Origin: Cylicocyclus nassatus
Taxonomy: Eukaryota; Nematoda; Chromadorea; Rhabditida; Strongylidae
NCBI GenBank assembly: GCA_958299035.1
Contig: CATQJL010000112.1
Span: 48,380,941 to 48,444,940 of the forward strand
Direction: 5' to 3'
DNA length: 64,000 bases
Positions 1-13,096 of the stretch are shown in pieces. The first letter of the stretch is position 1. Each line of letters starts with the position of its first letter. The translations under genes and the position numbers were made by a program. The notes under the pieces are model-generated. The model did not search any database. It worked only from the letters and a program-made list of their open reading frames with translations, and was not told the DNA's origin.

Positions 1-83
1 TCGCACGAACTGCTCAAACGCTGCGGACCTCTCGGCGCGGTTGAAATGTTCCGAGGTCGCGATTTGTGCAATGGCGCATTTGT

Positions 84-1675
84 CTTTTCACTACTCAATA
101 CTTTTCGTTTACTTGTGATTTGTACATTGGCGTGATTCAAGGACTGACAGAATTGGTGACGATTTGAACGTACATCCATCCTTTGCTATCATAATTATAA
201 GCATAAACCCATGAAACTGCCAAAATCCGTAAAAAAATCAATGGCGCAGTTCACATACATAGTTTGCGACTGAAACATAGTCTCCTAAATGAGAAACAAA
301 TTTTTGAACACTGACCTAGTATTCTCATTGTGGATGATTAATTAAATGTAGTAATGCTTAGAGCCGTAGTGTTTGCTGCTCTACGAGCCATCGTTGATGG
401 TGATGGTGAGGTTGCTGTAAAAACTAATAAAATAATAATACCAAGAATATTGATGTGAAGTAAAAAACTTGCATTTTCTCGACTTCTCGGGTCATGCTGA
501 AGTTGGAGGTAATCAAGTGTGTTGTATTTCCAGTACGCGTTGATGTCGCTGTAATCTCTTCTGGTTGGAAGATGCGGGCGTAAATTTGCAATTTGGCGAC
601 TAGAGAAGAAGCCAACGTATCATCTGTTGGTGGTTGACATTAGCGATGGAAGAACTACGCTTGCTGCAGAGTTCGACGAATCCAACGAGGTTGATGCCGT
701 GGTTGCTCAAATTAACAGTGAATTTTTCTATTTTCCGAAAGTTTTGTCCGTTTCTTCAAACTACTATAAAACCATGCACAATAAAGATCTGAATGAGTTT
801 CAATATACATTCGATACAGCTTTTCCTTCTCTTTCTTACGAATATATAATATTTTCGAACGACAATCTTGTGTGCTTTTTTTGATAATTGCCAATATCGT
901 TTACCCGTCAATTTTATCTACTCAAATTTAAGCTAATTTTTGAAAATTTCATTCCGTAGTTCCAGAAAGGTTCAAGTATGGATCAATTAGAGTTATTTTC
1001 GGACTACATCGGATATTAAGATAATATTTTTTCAAATACTTCTTGTATACAATAAGAGTCCCTTTAGGTTTGATGTGTAAGGTGTAGACAGTGTCTCAAG
1101 TCAAAATTGAGCCTTCCGAGGAGCCAATAGGCATTTTTTTACTGGAATATCCACTTTTTTCGGAATCTTTGACCACTCTAGTTTCTACGTCTACGAAGAG
1201 AAACGTTTTGAGAATGCTGTTCTTTAATTTTTCTACGTATAGCTATTACAACCTATCCATCAGTGCAACTTCGGAATATGCATCCATTGATTGAATTTGA
1301 GGTATTCATGGAAGTCGCCTGCGTTTCATTCTTGCATACGTCTCTTTCGAAGAGAACCTAAAGGTTTCCACTTTACATTTTTCTCCTTTGTGAGCATAAA
1401 TATGCTCTACTGCTCATGAGTGAGGCAAGAGGCATTGAGAAGGGCGCGCGCTGCGTGCGCACTGCGGAAGTACCTATGGGAACCTAGCCGGGGTCCACAC
1501 TATATATGAACTGCGCCATTGATTTTCTACGGATTTTGGCGATTTCGTGGGCTTATGCTTATGATTATGATGGCAAAGGATGGATGTACGTTCAAATCGT
1601 CACCAATTCTGTCAGTCCTTGAATCACGCCAATGTACAGGTCACAAGTAAATGAGAAGTATTGAGTAGTGAAAAG
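84..1675. repeat. Foldback element with ~175-bp inverted arms
   Basis: The arms at 84-260 and 1503-1675 are reverse complements with few mismatches; for example, the gaattggtgacgatttgaac region at about 152 recurs inverted near 1590. The roughly 1.24-kb interior holds only short open frames and no recognisable domain. No target duplication was made out. It is best read as a non-autonomous foldback transposon of unknown superfamily. Confidence 0.7.
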
Positions 1676-1875
1676 TATGATCAGATAATTATCATAATTT
1701 GCAATAATAGTGCTCATAACGGGAAACTTTTAGTCTATTGCAGCAAAAAATTTGGCAGTTTTCAAATTATGACTCTGTGAGCTTGATGTAAGAATGTAGT
1801 TCTAGCTAAGCTTTGATGCTGACATTTTAGAAGAATTTCCTCATCTTGAATAATTCGGTACTTAAAGAAATACTC

Positions 1876-2540
<665 letters not shown>

Positions 2541-2816
2541 AAACAACCCTTAGCCCGTTATTATAAATTATGATGAAGCGACGAAAGAGGCATTGGAGAG
2601 GCAAGCCTTTTCGTCCTTTGAAAATAAGAAAAAAGACATGGAGTGCATTGCTATCTCGGGGTCATCGCAAAGAATGAACATGCACTTCGTCTATCCACAA
2701 TTTCTAAGAACTTCCATTTATGCATTTGAGTAGGTTTGCAATAATCAGCGCTCACCGTTTTACTTGCAACTCAAGGTCATGGATCATTAGAGCACAATCA
2801 ATCAGTGTGATTATTT

Positions 2817-2893
2817 AGAGCTTCCTTTGCCAAAACAGGTTTGATATGTATACTTTATAAGGCCTAACGTCTCGGCATCAATGCCTTCCTCAA
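2817..2893 (-). repeat. Terminal direct repeat of the Penelope-like element, distal copy
   Basis: About 76 bp repeat in the same orientation at 5491-5566, so the pair brackets the decayed Penelope-like element. Read on the minus strand it contains CTGATGCCGAAAC, with the CTGATG and GAAAC blocks of a hammerhead-like core. Stem II would be collapsed, so ribozyme activity is doubtful. The copy at 5491 also carries an AATAAA on the minus strand. Confidence 0.6.
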
Positions 2894-2907
2894 AGGCCCG
2901 AGCTTAA

Positions 2908-3288
2908 AGGCAGCGTCCGGGCAAAGTTTCGAGTGGAATTTTTTTTCGCTTACCTGGGCTTATTCCTCCCGCTGATTCCAAAAATGCAACTCAAAGGGCA
3001 CGAAAACGCCGAAAACGGGCTTTTCCAGATAGTCTTGATTTAAATTTTGTCGCCTGCCGTCAAGGTTAGGACGCAGAGTCTTTGTGGGACCCTACGTCTT
3101 GACTGTGTGCGGTATGCGCACTTCGGCTTATCGAACTAACTCGTCCCGGTCGCCGCGGCGTTCCGATCGCCACCTCTGGAGCGGATATCTCGCTTCGGAA
3201 GCGAAATGGTGCATTGCCAATTGGGCAAAGCCTTACCAGAACGGGCGCCCCTGTACTCTACATTTCCGTATCTGCCCGAACGCTGCCT
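2908..3288. mobile_element. TTAA-type (piggyBac-like) MITE
   Basis: Ends begin AGGCAGCGTCCGGGCA on the left and finish with the near reverse complement at 3273-3288. The left flank is TTAA (2904-2907); the right flank has decayed to TAGA. The terminus matches that of the intact TTAA element at 41,118 (AGGCACCGTCC), so the two are related. It lies just inside the Penelope terminal repeat. No coding sequence of its own is evident. Confidence 0.6.
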
Positions 3289-3715
3289 TAGAGTCGTTCA
3301 CTTTTACCCTACGCTCTGCACGGTCAAACCTCTCCTTCAAATTTGGATATTCGATTCGTTTTGAGCGAAACCAGCTAACCTCTAATTCACAAACAACTCA
3401 CCAATGATCACGCTGACAACACGCTGCGACGGCAGTGCTTAGGTTCACGCACAGATGATGGAAGTATGAACGCAGTCTTACTGGGGATCTGCTTATATAA
3501 TGTGGGCGTTATAGCTGGCACTACGCTAAAAGCATGAGATCACTTGTGATAGAGTACTGCTCATTTTTGCCATTCATTTTGGGTTCCTGATGGGATGAAT
3601 GACGCTTCCAACGATTTGCGAGCGGATATTCTACTTTTTAAAGCTAAGACTGTACACTCAACATGAAAACATTTCCGCAGTGATCAACTTTCTTGTGTTT
3701 TCCTAACGGGGCTGT

Positions 3716-5060
3716 TATGCTTTCCCGTTTTTACTCTTAGATGTTCGTGTACGAGTATATAGAGTGGCCGCCCGATCCCGCCAATATAGGTAGCGTCGCA
3801 GTCTAGGCATTCAAGCCCGTATACTGCTCTTCTTACACAGTCTCCCTGTTTTCCGTAAGGGCAAATAACGCAGCATTTTAACGTGCAGGCGATATCGTAT
3901 AATCTATGACGTACGAATTAATTTCTGATGTTATTCCGCGGTATATTAACGAGAACGACATCACGCTTTAGCTGCGCTCGCATCTAACGACTTCGTAATG
4001 CGTGTGTTACCCTGTCTGAGACGAATGGTAATCAGAGAAGAATTACCCTATTTTCAGGTGTATAAGCCGCGGGGTGGTCCTAGCTTACATCGACCAGCCC
4101 GAACACATCAAAGGACCTCGCAACCAGAGGGTCTACACTGTGCTGCGTATTGCGTGAAAGAATCGTGCGGCATAAAGATCGCTTTTCGAAACACAATGAG
4201 GCGGCTGAACAGCTCGTGGGCAAATTGGAAAAAGTGCGGCTTATACACCTGAAAATAGGGTATGTTAGATCTGTCATCAGATTTTGCAGTTGCTCTTCGA
4301 ACGCGTGTAGACTTGGCCGAACAGTAGCCGTTTGAGGCTGCTGTCGCGGATGCCAGCATTCGAGACTTCTTTCGTTCACTCTCACCACTGCAGATGTTAG
4401 TTGCCGTTCGGAAAATACTACGCTTAACGGCAGTCGGGTGGGCGGACTTGGCATGTAAAAGGATGTTCTTACAGCTGTCTACAGCTACCATATATGTATC
4501 GTGCCACCGGCCAGCATCAGTTGGGTCTCTCTGGTAAATTTTATGTACTGGGATTGTTGATTTAATACTGCAAAACATAAAGCATCTAGCAACACGGGCG
4601 CTTATGCTGACCCATTGACATCCTTTTACCTGTGAATAGAAGTTTTCAAACCACTTGTTACATTCCACTTGAGACACTCCCCTTCGGGAGTTATGAGTCG
4701 CGCCTAACTGAGTCCATACGTCGATATACTTGCACTGTGCTCATCAAGCATTTCGGGAAGAGCCTCTAGTGCTTCGCTGTTAGAGATATTGGTGTACAAC
4801 GACGACACGTGTAATGACTCTATGATGCAATTTTAGTCAAAATTTACGTCGCAGTCGATCAAAAAATGCCTAATGTTTATCAGATGGGAGGGGATTTTTT
4901 CGAGAAGTGGGCCGACAGTCTTGTTGAGGAACCACGATATCTTGTCAGTTGGACCCTTGATGCACCTAATAATTGACCGGATCTTGTATTCTGTGGCAGG
5001 CGCGCAACGTGTTTTGTGGCTTTTGTTTCGTTCACTCAAAAGTCTCTCGAATTTTTACAA
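3716..5060 (-). pseudogene. Penelope-like RT / GIY-YIG endonuclease, broken
   Basis: A Penelope polyprotein would reverse-transcribe element RNA and nick target DNA through its GIY-YIG domain. Minus-strand fragments show a fingers-like stretch with KIRSIIRCIKGPTDKIS near 4.98 kb, an SSLYTNIS motif-A equivalent near 4.79 kb, and the linker SAHPTAVKRSIFRTA near 4.41 kb. The endonuclease lies at 3.87-3.72 kb, with CVICPYGKQGDC, then VYGLECLDC, then YIGGIGRPL. The catalytic tail seen in element 2 (ARKTLE...) was not found here. Several frames must be combined and a MITE sits in the middle, so no functional protein is possible. Family assignment is firm from the GIY-YIG signature; clade is not determined. 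Confidence 0.75.
4046..4260. mobile_element. Short MITE with 27-bp perfect inverted ends, TA target site
   Basis: Left end 4046-4072 and right end 4234-4260 are exact reverse complements beginning CCCTATTTTCAGGTGTATAA. TA dinucleotides flank both sides (4044-4045 and 4261-4262), as expected for Tc1/mariner-type insertion. It has inserted into the reverse-transcriptase region of Penelope-like element 1. Confidence 0.85.
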
Positions 5061-5639
5061 AGTGTAAATTTGATGTTAGACCGCATACCAGCGCAGATTG
5101 GCTTGGAATTTCTCTTAATCCTCTTCCAGCTTTCGTTGTTCATTAATCGTCTACATGCTCCTTCCCTCGTTTTATATTTGAGTAGAGAGGAGCATAACAA
5201 ATGTTATTTCTGCTTGATAACCAGGCAGAGACATTCTCGTATAACTTTCTTATTTTTGGATGATCTTCTGGGCAGGTTGCATGTAACTCCTGCTCTATTG
5301 TTTGTGATGAATTTCGGAGCAATGGTCACGGCACGGCATCTTCTGAAGAAGATGAGAGGCTGTCACGTGACTGTTACTTTCTGGCGAAGTGCTAGGATTT
5401 CTTTGACTAATGAGGACAAATGTGGCTATACTTCACGAATTATCTCACAGGCTGTCTGTTCATAAAACCTGGGCATGTTCAGTATATCTCAGAGCTTTCT
5501 TTTCCAAAACAGATATGATAAATATACTTTATTCGGCCTAACGTTTCGGCATCAGTGCCTTCCTCAGAAACCTGAAAGTAAAGTAATTCACCTATATCTC
5601 ACGTGATTACTGCCCTTCAAAGTGATAGCAAAGGGTTTG

Positions 5640-8600
5640 AGCACACATTATTCCTGTGCTGTACAGTAGAGACGCAAAAATGATTAAGACGTCATCGAAA
5701 CAAATCTTCGATGCAATCTATTAGCAATCGCTAAGGAGCTTGCCGTGAATGATCCTCAATGACACTAAACAGATGATCCTACAATTATTCTTTGCATTAC
5801 TAAAAAACACCACTTGACTCCTCTGGATAAAAGTATTGTCATCAAATCAGCGAATCACTTCAGAGATCAGAATCGGCTTACTGGCTGAAATTCCGTTTAC
5901 GAAACATTTGCCATAACCGAATATTATATTTAGATGAAAATGAGCAGAGTGGAGTTCCGAGTTATGATGCATGCAGAAACGCACATTGTTGATCTAATGG
6001 TCCTAAAGAAATGAAAACTATGAGAACTAAAAGAAGTTGCTGCTCGCTTTTGTAGCGCAAAAAGTCAATTTGTTTTACCGTGTCTAATGTGAGTTCAAAA
6101 CAAGCATCATGCACGATGATTATAGCGTGGGCTTGCATTTACATGTTTAGACATAAATTCACAGCATGTTATCAAAAAGAATTTTGGGCGTTTTTTCATC
6201 AAGCCTTGAGCGAAATAAGTATTTGCATCTGCGATACATTATGTGAAATATACGATTTTTTCACATCTAACTTTTCGGTAACAAAATAGTCTTGAGCACT
6301 ATATTTCAAAATTCAATTCGTTTTGAACATCGCAAAATTTAATTGATGGCAATGCGACTGGGGTAATTTAATGACTGTTGTGTGATTAAACAAAGACTTC
6401 CTCCACGTCGATTGGCAAAATGATCTGAAAGCTCCGAAAGCATCGTTAAGTTGTTATTCGACACACTTGGTCACAAGCAACGGACACACTTAGTCACGAG
6501 TTGCGGGTTGGTTCAAGGACTAATTTTTTGTTACAATCTGTCTTTATCTAAATCTTCAAGCTAATTACATAGAGGCGATTAAAAGAAGGAATAGCATGTG
6601 ACAGATACAGAGCTATATAAGTGTAAGAAAGGAAGTTGTATCCGTGTCGGTCATACGCTCTTAATTTCTCGCTTCAAATGTTGTAGGGCTTGCCTTCCAC
6701 AAATAATTCTGTTGAGGCCACGGGAATAATCTCTCAGCTGAAGTCATTACTGCTAACCTAACATAACCCTATTTTGCAGCCGCTTATACAATGTTGAGAA
6801 AAGTATTCGTGATAAATAAAACAAAAATTCTGACCTTTCTTCCGTGGTATCCCACACCTTTTATTTAAAGAGGTGCTTTTATATTAGGTCGTTTCAAAAG
6901 TAAAACCGCTTTTTTCAAACGGGCACCACATTTGACGGAACAAAGGCTTTTAAGAGATCTTGGGGGCATTCGATCCAGAATTCCATTCTCTTTCTAATGG
7001 TTATGGAATTGTTGCAAAACAGTCAATGAGCTTTCAGAAAATATCCAAAATCTGCGGCCCATGCTTTTTGAGATGGTCAGTTTCACATTTTTTTGAAACT
7101 TTCATATCGAACGTCAGAAGGAGTTCAAGAAGCGATTCGATAGAGTAAACCTTATAAAATACAGTACTACTTTTTCTCCTTTCCATAGCTTGTCATACAT
7201 TTTTAACAGAATTTTAACTGATGTTACCTATTTCCATACTTGGGCAGCTAAATTCTTGCAGAACATCAAAAGAAGAGCAGCTCGCACACTATTCGATGCA
7301 GTATTTACTCCTCTTTCTAACAGGTTTTTTTGTTTCTGATTTGTTTGATTACCGGGGAGAAATCATCATAACTCATTTTTTTAGCGAGCCCCAGGCTGTA
7401 CCAGAAAAACTCGAAATTTGATATTTTGAATCCGTAAGCTCTCACTTTCATTGTAAAATCAATATTAAGTCATATACCATCTTGGAAGTTTCAAATTCCG
7501 AATAATTACCTTTGTTTGATGCGATTGGGCTGACGTAGGCCTGCCAAAATTCGATGGTTTTGTTAACAAATCTTTTAAAAAATCACGGCGAGATAGAAAA
7601 AAGAGAAAAAAGAGGTGCTGCATTCTATAAGGTTTGCACTATCGAATCGTTACTTGAACTCCTTCTGAGGATTGACACGAATGTTTTGAAAAATTGTGGA
7701 ACTTGACCATCTCAAAAAGCATGGGTCGCAGATTTTAATTATTTTCTGAAAGCTCATTATATATTTTGCAACAATTTCATAACCATTAGAAAGAGAATGA
7801 AATTCTGGATCGAATGCCTCCAAGATCTCTTAGAAACCTTTGTTCCGTCATATGTGGTGTACGTTTGAAAAAAAGCGAAATTACTTTTGAAACGACCTAA
7901 TATTATAAATATAAATTCCAAAGTTAATAATGAATTACTCTCTTTTCACAATCCTACCGCTTTGCTTCCTGGCCAACACAGAGGCACTCACGTGTGAACT
8001 TTAGCTTCGCCTCATGCAGAGTTGACGTAAATACTTTGAAAGCTTGCAGATTGGAGTACAAAGTTCTTACATGTAATGCAAGAATTTTACACTTGAGTGC
8101 TCATTGGAGCGACTTCCTCTTCGACTTCTGCTCTCCTCTTTGCTAGACCGAAGGAACAAACGGGTCCCGACTTTCAAGAAAAACGCACTTGTGCGATTAA
8201 GGGCAAGTTGCGAAAATAAAGCGGCAAAGGCGTAATGCTTTACAGAGGACTACTTGCCATCTTCGTCCGGGCCGTGGTTCACATTTTTGACAAACCTACA
8301 GATTCTATTCGTAAACTTCTATCGCTGCTGTGTTTGCGAGTAAGAAAGTACCTCAAATGCTTTTGTAAAGCGCATGATTATCTTTTTCAGACAAGTTCGA
8401 AATTTCAGGAAAGCAAACGCTTCGGAATGCGAGAAGCTATAAATTTTTCAGAATGGTGTTAACACATTTTCGGGTCAACCTAATATTTTCAAGGAAGCGT
8501 TTCATACGAATATCGGACTTGAGATTATCGATTACGAGATGTCGTACTACGCTTGGCAAGTACACCTCACTTCAAGTGGTCTCTGCAACTCACGGTATTT

Positions 8601-8946
8601 TTCGTTAATTGAAGAAACCCAGACGTAAGTATGATACGTGTGGAACAAATTCAGTGGTATAGATTTACCAGAGGTATACGCACCTTGAAAATGTTCGGCT
8701 ACTGCAATACACGGGTAGTCATTCAGCTGAAAAATGTCAAATGCTCATGAAAACTGAATCAATTAAAGAGTTTTGTTCATTTCTGCACTTTCACAGCAAC
8801 TTCAGTCAATCTTGTTATCGTTTCCTACCCGGTGTACTTTAGCGGATGCAGACATCTGGACACGTTATTGAACTTGTTCACCCTCTACTGCAAGTTGTTT
8901 TTTGTAATCTCACGCCGCCAACTCTTCCACGTAAAACAACAGCATA
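5640..8946. repeat. Arm A, block 1 (inverted paralogue of 46.9-62.3 kb)
   Basis: Reverse-complement homology runs colinearly with 62,310-61,987, then 50,770-48,216, then 46,917-46,890. Shared stretches include the region around 5,700, the helix near 6,180 (gaattttgggcg), and 7,980-8,460. The private insertion in this arm is the MITE 6884-7900. This arm shows the empty sites of the big Helitron (between 5971 and 5972) and of the hAT MITE (near 8,925). Apart from the MITE I see no gene here; short ORFs at 8235 and 48,680 lie on the shared repeat but have no recognisable domain. Confidence 0.85.
6884..7900. mobile_element. mariner-type foldback MITE, TTAGGTCGTTTC ends
   Basis: Starts TTAGGTCGTTTCAAAAGTAA and ends with its near reverse complement at 7881-7900, flanked by TA (6882-6883 and 7901-7902). 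Inverted homology extends about 250 bp inward. No transposase remains. Arm B near 49,190 lacks it, so it inserted after the arms separated. Confidence 0.88.
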
Positions 8947-10704
8947 CTAGATTGAGTCAAAAGCAATGAGAACTTTTCGCTATCCTTTCAAACTTTTAGC
9001 AAAACGTGTAGAATAGTGATAGAAGAGTACCCTAAATAGTAATATATTAGGTTGTCCCGAAAATTTTGTCCGTTTTTTCAACCTGTCATAAAAATAGGTG
9101 GAACAAAGATAGGGAAACGCTCTAAGCACTACCCGACGCATCTTTTCCTCCTCTTTATGAATTTCATAATTTTGTGCAGATTACTCTTTTGCTCACTGAG
9201 ATAAACGCCGAAATTTCGAACCCATGGTTTTTACTATGTCCAAGTTTGACAATTTTTCACAATCTTCATTTTCATCTTTTGGAAAACCTTTGATAGCTCT
9301 CAAATAGAGTAAGCAAAGGGCAATGCAATGCAATTATTTGGCATATCTAGCTGGCTTTTCAATATTTTTGAAGATAATTTTTTCAAAACTCTTCACTTTT
9401 GCGAAGTTCTAAAATACAGAAACGCCTCGAACACTAACAATTCATCGGATTTTGAAGCTTTCAAGAGCCGATTACGATCATTCACTATTTTTACGAAGCA
9501 AATCTTATATTTCGAAGCGTTTACCACTTCGAAATATAAGATTTTGCATTTTACGCGTACACGCTGGGGTGGGGTCAAATTCAAGAATTATGAAATTTTT
9601 ATCGACAAGGACCCTGCGAATTGGAAAGAAAATACACTCACTGAAAAGAGGAGGAAAAGCTGCATCGAATAACACCTTAGTTGTGCGCCGTTTCATGATC
9701 TCTGCCTTTTGGCATCTCCAAAAGTGGAATTTGATAGCATCAGAAAAATAATTCTAAAAAATTTGCAAGGCTGGCTATAGATGTCGCAAAATTGCATTAT
9801 ATTGCCCTTTGTTTGCTCTATCTAACTGTTGCCAAAGCTTTTCGAAAAAAGTCGAAAATAAAGATTGTGAAAAATCGCCAAACTTGAACATAGTAAAAAC
9901 CATGCGTCCGAAATTTCGGCGTTTATCTCAGTGAACAAAAGATTAATCGGCATGAAATTATGACAGTTAAAAAGAGAAGGAAAAGATGCGTCGGATAGTG
10001 CTTAGAGCGTTTCCCTATCTTAGCTGCACGCGTTCTTATGATAGGTTGAAAAAACGGACAAAACTTTTGGGACAACTTAATACGTAGCTTTTCTTTCTCT
10101 TTTCAGCAGCCAGCGTCCCAGTTGACTTCTTACTTGTCGAGAAAATTTTCCAATTTTTGAACCTGTCATTTTTCCTTTGAGTGAGTTTTGCTAATCCTAA
10201 GAACTTTTAGTTTGAGGGGTTCAGACTAATTCGATTATCTAAATAGACAGCAAATCCTGCTTAATGCAAACCACCTCTTAGGCTTTCAAAAGAATTTTGA
10301 GGCTTTCTAAAATCATTTTCCCAAAAAACTCAAAATTTCAAAAAATCGCTTAAAACAAAAATGCATCATACTTTAAAATCTTTCGCATTCAGAAGCCTTC
10401 AGAAACAGTTTATTGTCAAACCTTGCTTCTGCAAAGTATTCAAGGGCTTACCTTCTAAAATTACTATATCTAGAATTTTTTGCCACGTCTAAAAAGCCAT
10501 AGAAATCGGCCAACGCTTTGGGTCCAAAATTTCTGCAAATATTTCATCAACTACGGAGTGATTTGGTCGGAATATGACTGCTGTAAAGAGAAGGAAAAAC
10601 CGTGTCGGAAACCATTTAGAGCATTCGCCTATTTACATTCTACCTAATTTGACAAAAGATTCAAGAGAATATACGAAGTTCTCATTACTTTTGACTCGCC
10701 CTAA
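8947..10704. mobile_element. mariner-type MITE interrupted by a second MITE
   Basis: Left end CTAGATTGAGTCAAAAGCAA and right end near 10,685-10,704 (reverse complement TTAGGGCGAGTCAAAAGTAA) pair over roughly 45 bp. TA dinucleotides flank at 8945-8946 and 10,705-10,706. Positions 9047-10,080 are a younger nested element. Arm B at about 46,887 lacks both. Confidence 0.75.
9047..10080. mobile_element. mariner-type foldback MITE nested in 8947-10,704
   Basis: Ends read TTAGGTTGTCCCGAAAATTT and the near reverse complement finishing GGGACAACTTAA. TA flanks both sides (9045-9046 and 10,081-10,082). Long inverted arms contain ccatggtttttactatgtcc on the left and its inverse near 9,890. Short ORFs inside are shadows of the inverted arms. 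Confidence 0.88.
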
Positions 10705-11159
10705 TATATAGCATTTGTTCCCCAGCAAGATTCTCATAGGTACCACGTCATCTCGCTGCTTTTCGCTCTTTCGAACGCGTTAACCTCGAGCAGTTCCGTT
10801 GAAATCTCAGGACAAATGTGTCAAAAAGAGCGAAAGAGCGTCGCACCACGTACGCACGCTGGTTCACATGGGAACTTTGCTGGGGCACACAGGATATGTG
10901 GCAGTTTACTCAGGCAATCGACGGGACCCCTCCGCCGGACCCTCCGAAACTGCCAGAGTCGCGCCGGACCCAGTTGACCAATGAGAGAAGGGCAAATGGG
11001 CGGTCCATCGCGGTGACATCACTGGCAGGCAAATGGGAGGCTTCTCCGGCCCTGCTGCAAAGGTCCGCCATTTCTCCGGCGCGACTCTGCCAGATTTGGC
11101 GGACTCCGCGCCGGAGTTTGCGCGGCGCGTGTCCGCCAAATTTGGAAGAGCCGCGCCGG
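10705..11159. other. GC-rich spacer entering the arm-A-specific block
   Basis: This stretch has no counterpart in arm B. From about 10,910 it turns GC-rich with repeated CCGGACC / GCGCCGGA words that grade into the minisatellite. Overlapping ORFs on both strands are repeat-driven. No gene is called. Confidence 0.5.
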
Positions 11160-11322
11160 AGAAAATGGGAGGGGTCCGGAGCAGAAATGAGAGGCCTCCG
11201 GAGCAGAAAATGGGAGGTATCCGGAGCAGAAAATGGGAGGTATCCGGAGCAGAAAATGGGAGGTATCCGGAGCAGAAAATGGGAGGTATTCGGAGCAGAA
11301 AATGGGAGGTATCCGGAGCAGG
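11160..11322 (+). repeat. 23-bp minisatellite, unit TCCGGAGCAGAAAATGGGAG
   Basis: Roughly six to seven head-to-tail 23-bp units, the last five nearly identical. The same unit and orientation recur at 15,525-15,704. The words CGCCGGA and AAATGGGAGG also occur in the palindromic element upstream of both small peptide genes (about 19.7 and 36.0 kb). Confidence 0.9.
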
Positions 11323-12332
11323 CTGCGTATCGATTTGGCGCGTAGCAAGCAAACGTCTAACTCCACGGTGATGAGTCCTCTGTTTACGCTCTTTGTCCAT
11401 ATTTTAGTCGCCGTTTCTTTGATTTTGTTGTTTTTGCGCGTTTCTTTACCGTTTTTTTTTCTTTTCCGCGTTGCTCTTCGTCGCGTTGGCGTTTATGTTG
11501 CTGTAAGTTCCTCGTTTTCAGGTTTATGTTTCAAATTTTCGTGCGGTTGCACTCAATCACCTTCAGTGTTTGGCTCTTTCCGACTTGCTGAGACATCGTA
11601 GACTATTGATGGAGTGGTTTTTGTGATTAATTCTGGATTTTCGAAACAATGAGGTTAGTTGCGCAACTATCTAGTGTTGTTGTGATGAAAGTATCGTCTA
11701 AATAATTCGTTTATCGCTATCTCCACCGATGAATCACTTTGCCGTTTGCGTGGTTCGCATCTCGCGTGTCTGTGTGGGATTATCATGCGGTTTTCCGCGA
11801 ATTATCAATATGACTGTTTTTTACATACCATATTTTGTTTTCAGGGCAGAGGTAATGAACTGTGAAGAGCATGCATTGCATTGTGCAGCATTGCTTTCAA
11901 AATTTTCGTAATGCAGCTTTTTTACCTTCAGCTTTAGCACTTCTACCCTTTCTGTTGTTGTTGTTGATTTTGACTTCAGTTTAGTATACACTATGTTTAG
12001 ACGTAACCAAACCAACTCAAGATATCTGTATTTACTGGTATGGATCCCATTTACGATACAGAGGTTGTTTTCACCGAGAGTTTTGCGCCAAAACCAGTGC
12101 GGACATTCGTAGTGAATACTAGTAAGCTACAGCTCTACTTCTTTTCTCGAGGTCTCGGGAGTTTTGATTTTTTGATTGTCTTCAGATGCCGCTTTGCATT
12201 CCATCAATGCAAATGTTGAGCCATCTTCAGGCGTTTGCACGTTTCCCGCGAACAGTCACTTCCCTGATCGTTTTATTCTTTGGTATGTTCAATTTACACT
12301 TTATCACGAGTTATTGATTGGTTGGGCACGGA
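11323..12332. other. No gene recognised
   Basis: Moderately AT-rich sequence with short ORFs only. Several GT/AG pairs could be introns (for example near 11,501-11,520), but I could not link exons into a convincing reading frame. Possible 5' part of the exon cluster at 13.3-15.0 kb. Confidence 0.3.
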
Positions 12333-12340
12333 GCTCATGC

Positions 12341-13036
12341 CAGGGCTCAGCACAGCTGGCACCGGGTCAAGCCGGATATCGTTTTTAGGGCGGAAAGCAA
12401 AGGGGAAATCGTTTCTACAGAGGCCGAGCGGAGAACCGCAAAAATGCCGCCGGCATGCCATTGGCACGCTGTCCATCAACAAACAAAGGCGTTGTTTTCA
12501 GCCAAAACGCAATAGTATGACACCAAATTTGGTGTGTGCATGCGCGTTGGTGGACCGGAACTACGGGCCAAAAATTTATGAAAACTTATGTGAATGAAAG
12601 CTGTGCCGAACTTTTTTCTGAATTAGCTGGCACCGTGCCAGCTGGGGTGACTTTGCTCACATAAGTTTTCATACTTTTTTACATAAAATGTATCTACACT
12701 GTAAAAGGTTACATACGGAGAAGAAACAGTTTCATAATGTTCTCTTTTCAGCGTTTTATAGCAATTTGAAAACCAATCGGTCCGCTCCGCAGTCGAAAAA
12801 AAAATTGGCGTTTTCTGCTTCTCAAGATGTGATTCGACCACTTAATAAGCTCAGAAAGCTGTGAAAAGTTCTTTCATGAAATCAGAAATGCATGAAAACA
12901 CTACCACATTTTTTACATAATATAAAAATGATGACGGGTTTTCAAAACAGGTCAAAAGGGACTTCGTACGAAATTTTCAATATCAAACGGCACTTCGTTT
13001 TGAAATTTCCCTGGTGCCAGCTCGTGCCGAGCCCTG
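12341..13036. mobile_element. hAT-type MITE with perfect 8-bp target duplication
   Basis: Begins CAGGGCTCAGCACAGCTGGC and ends GCCAGCTCGTGCCGAGCCCTG. GCTCATGC is duplicated exactly at 12,333-12,340 and 13,037-13,044. An 8-bp duplication with CAGGG ends is the hAT signature. An internal hairpin lies at 12,627-12,645, and the cacataagttttcata motif is shared with the larger hAT MITE at 46,926, so the two belong to one family. Confidence 0.92.
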
Positions 13037-13096
13037 GCTCATGCGTATGCTTGCGGCAATGCTTGCGGCGTTTCGCGCATCTGTTATACAGGGGTT

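Larger units (their letters stand above)
2817..5566 (-). mobile_element. Decayed Penelope-like retroelement 1
   Basis: Minus-strand element bounded by direct repeats 2817-2893 and 5491-5566. Reading from 5.46 kb downward, an N-terminal region is followed by reverse-transcriptase blocks, then a GIY-YIG endonuclease at about 3.87-3.72 kb. It is interrupted by two MITEs (2908-3288 and 4046-4260) and many stops and frameshifts. Domain order RT then GIY-YIG and flanking pseudo-LTR repeats are hallmarks of Penelope-like elements. Confidence 0.75.

Noticed and set aside
10818..11601. ORFs of 110-175 codons over GC minisatellite
   Set aside because: Overlapping on both strands and driven by the 23-bp unit.
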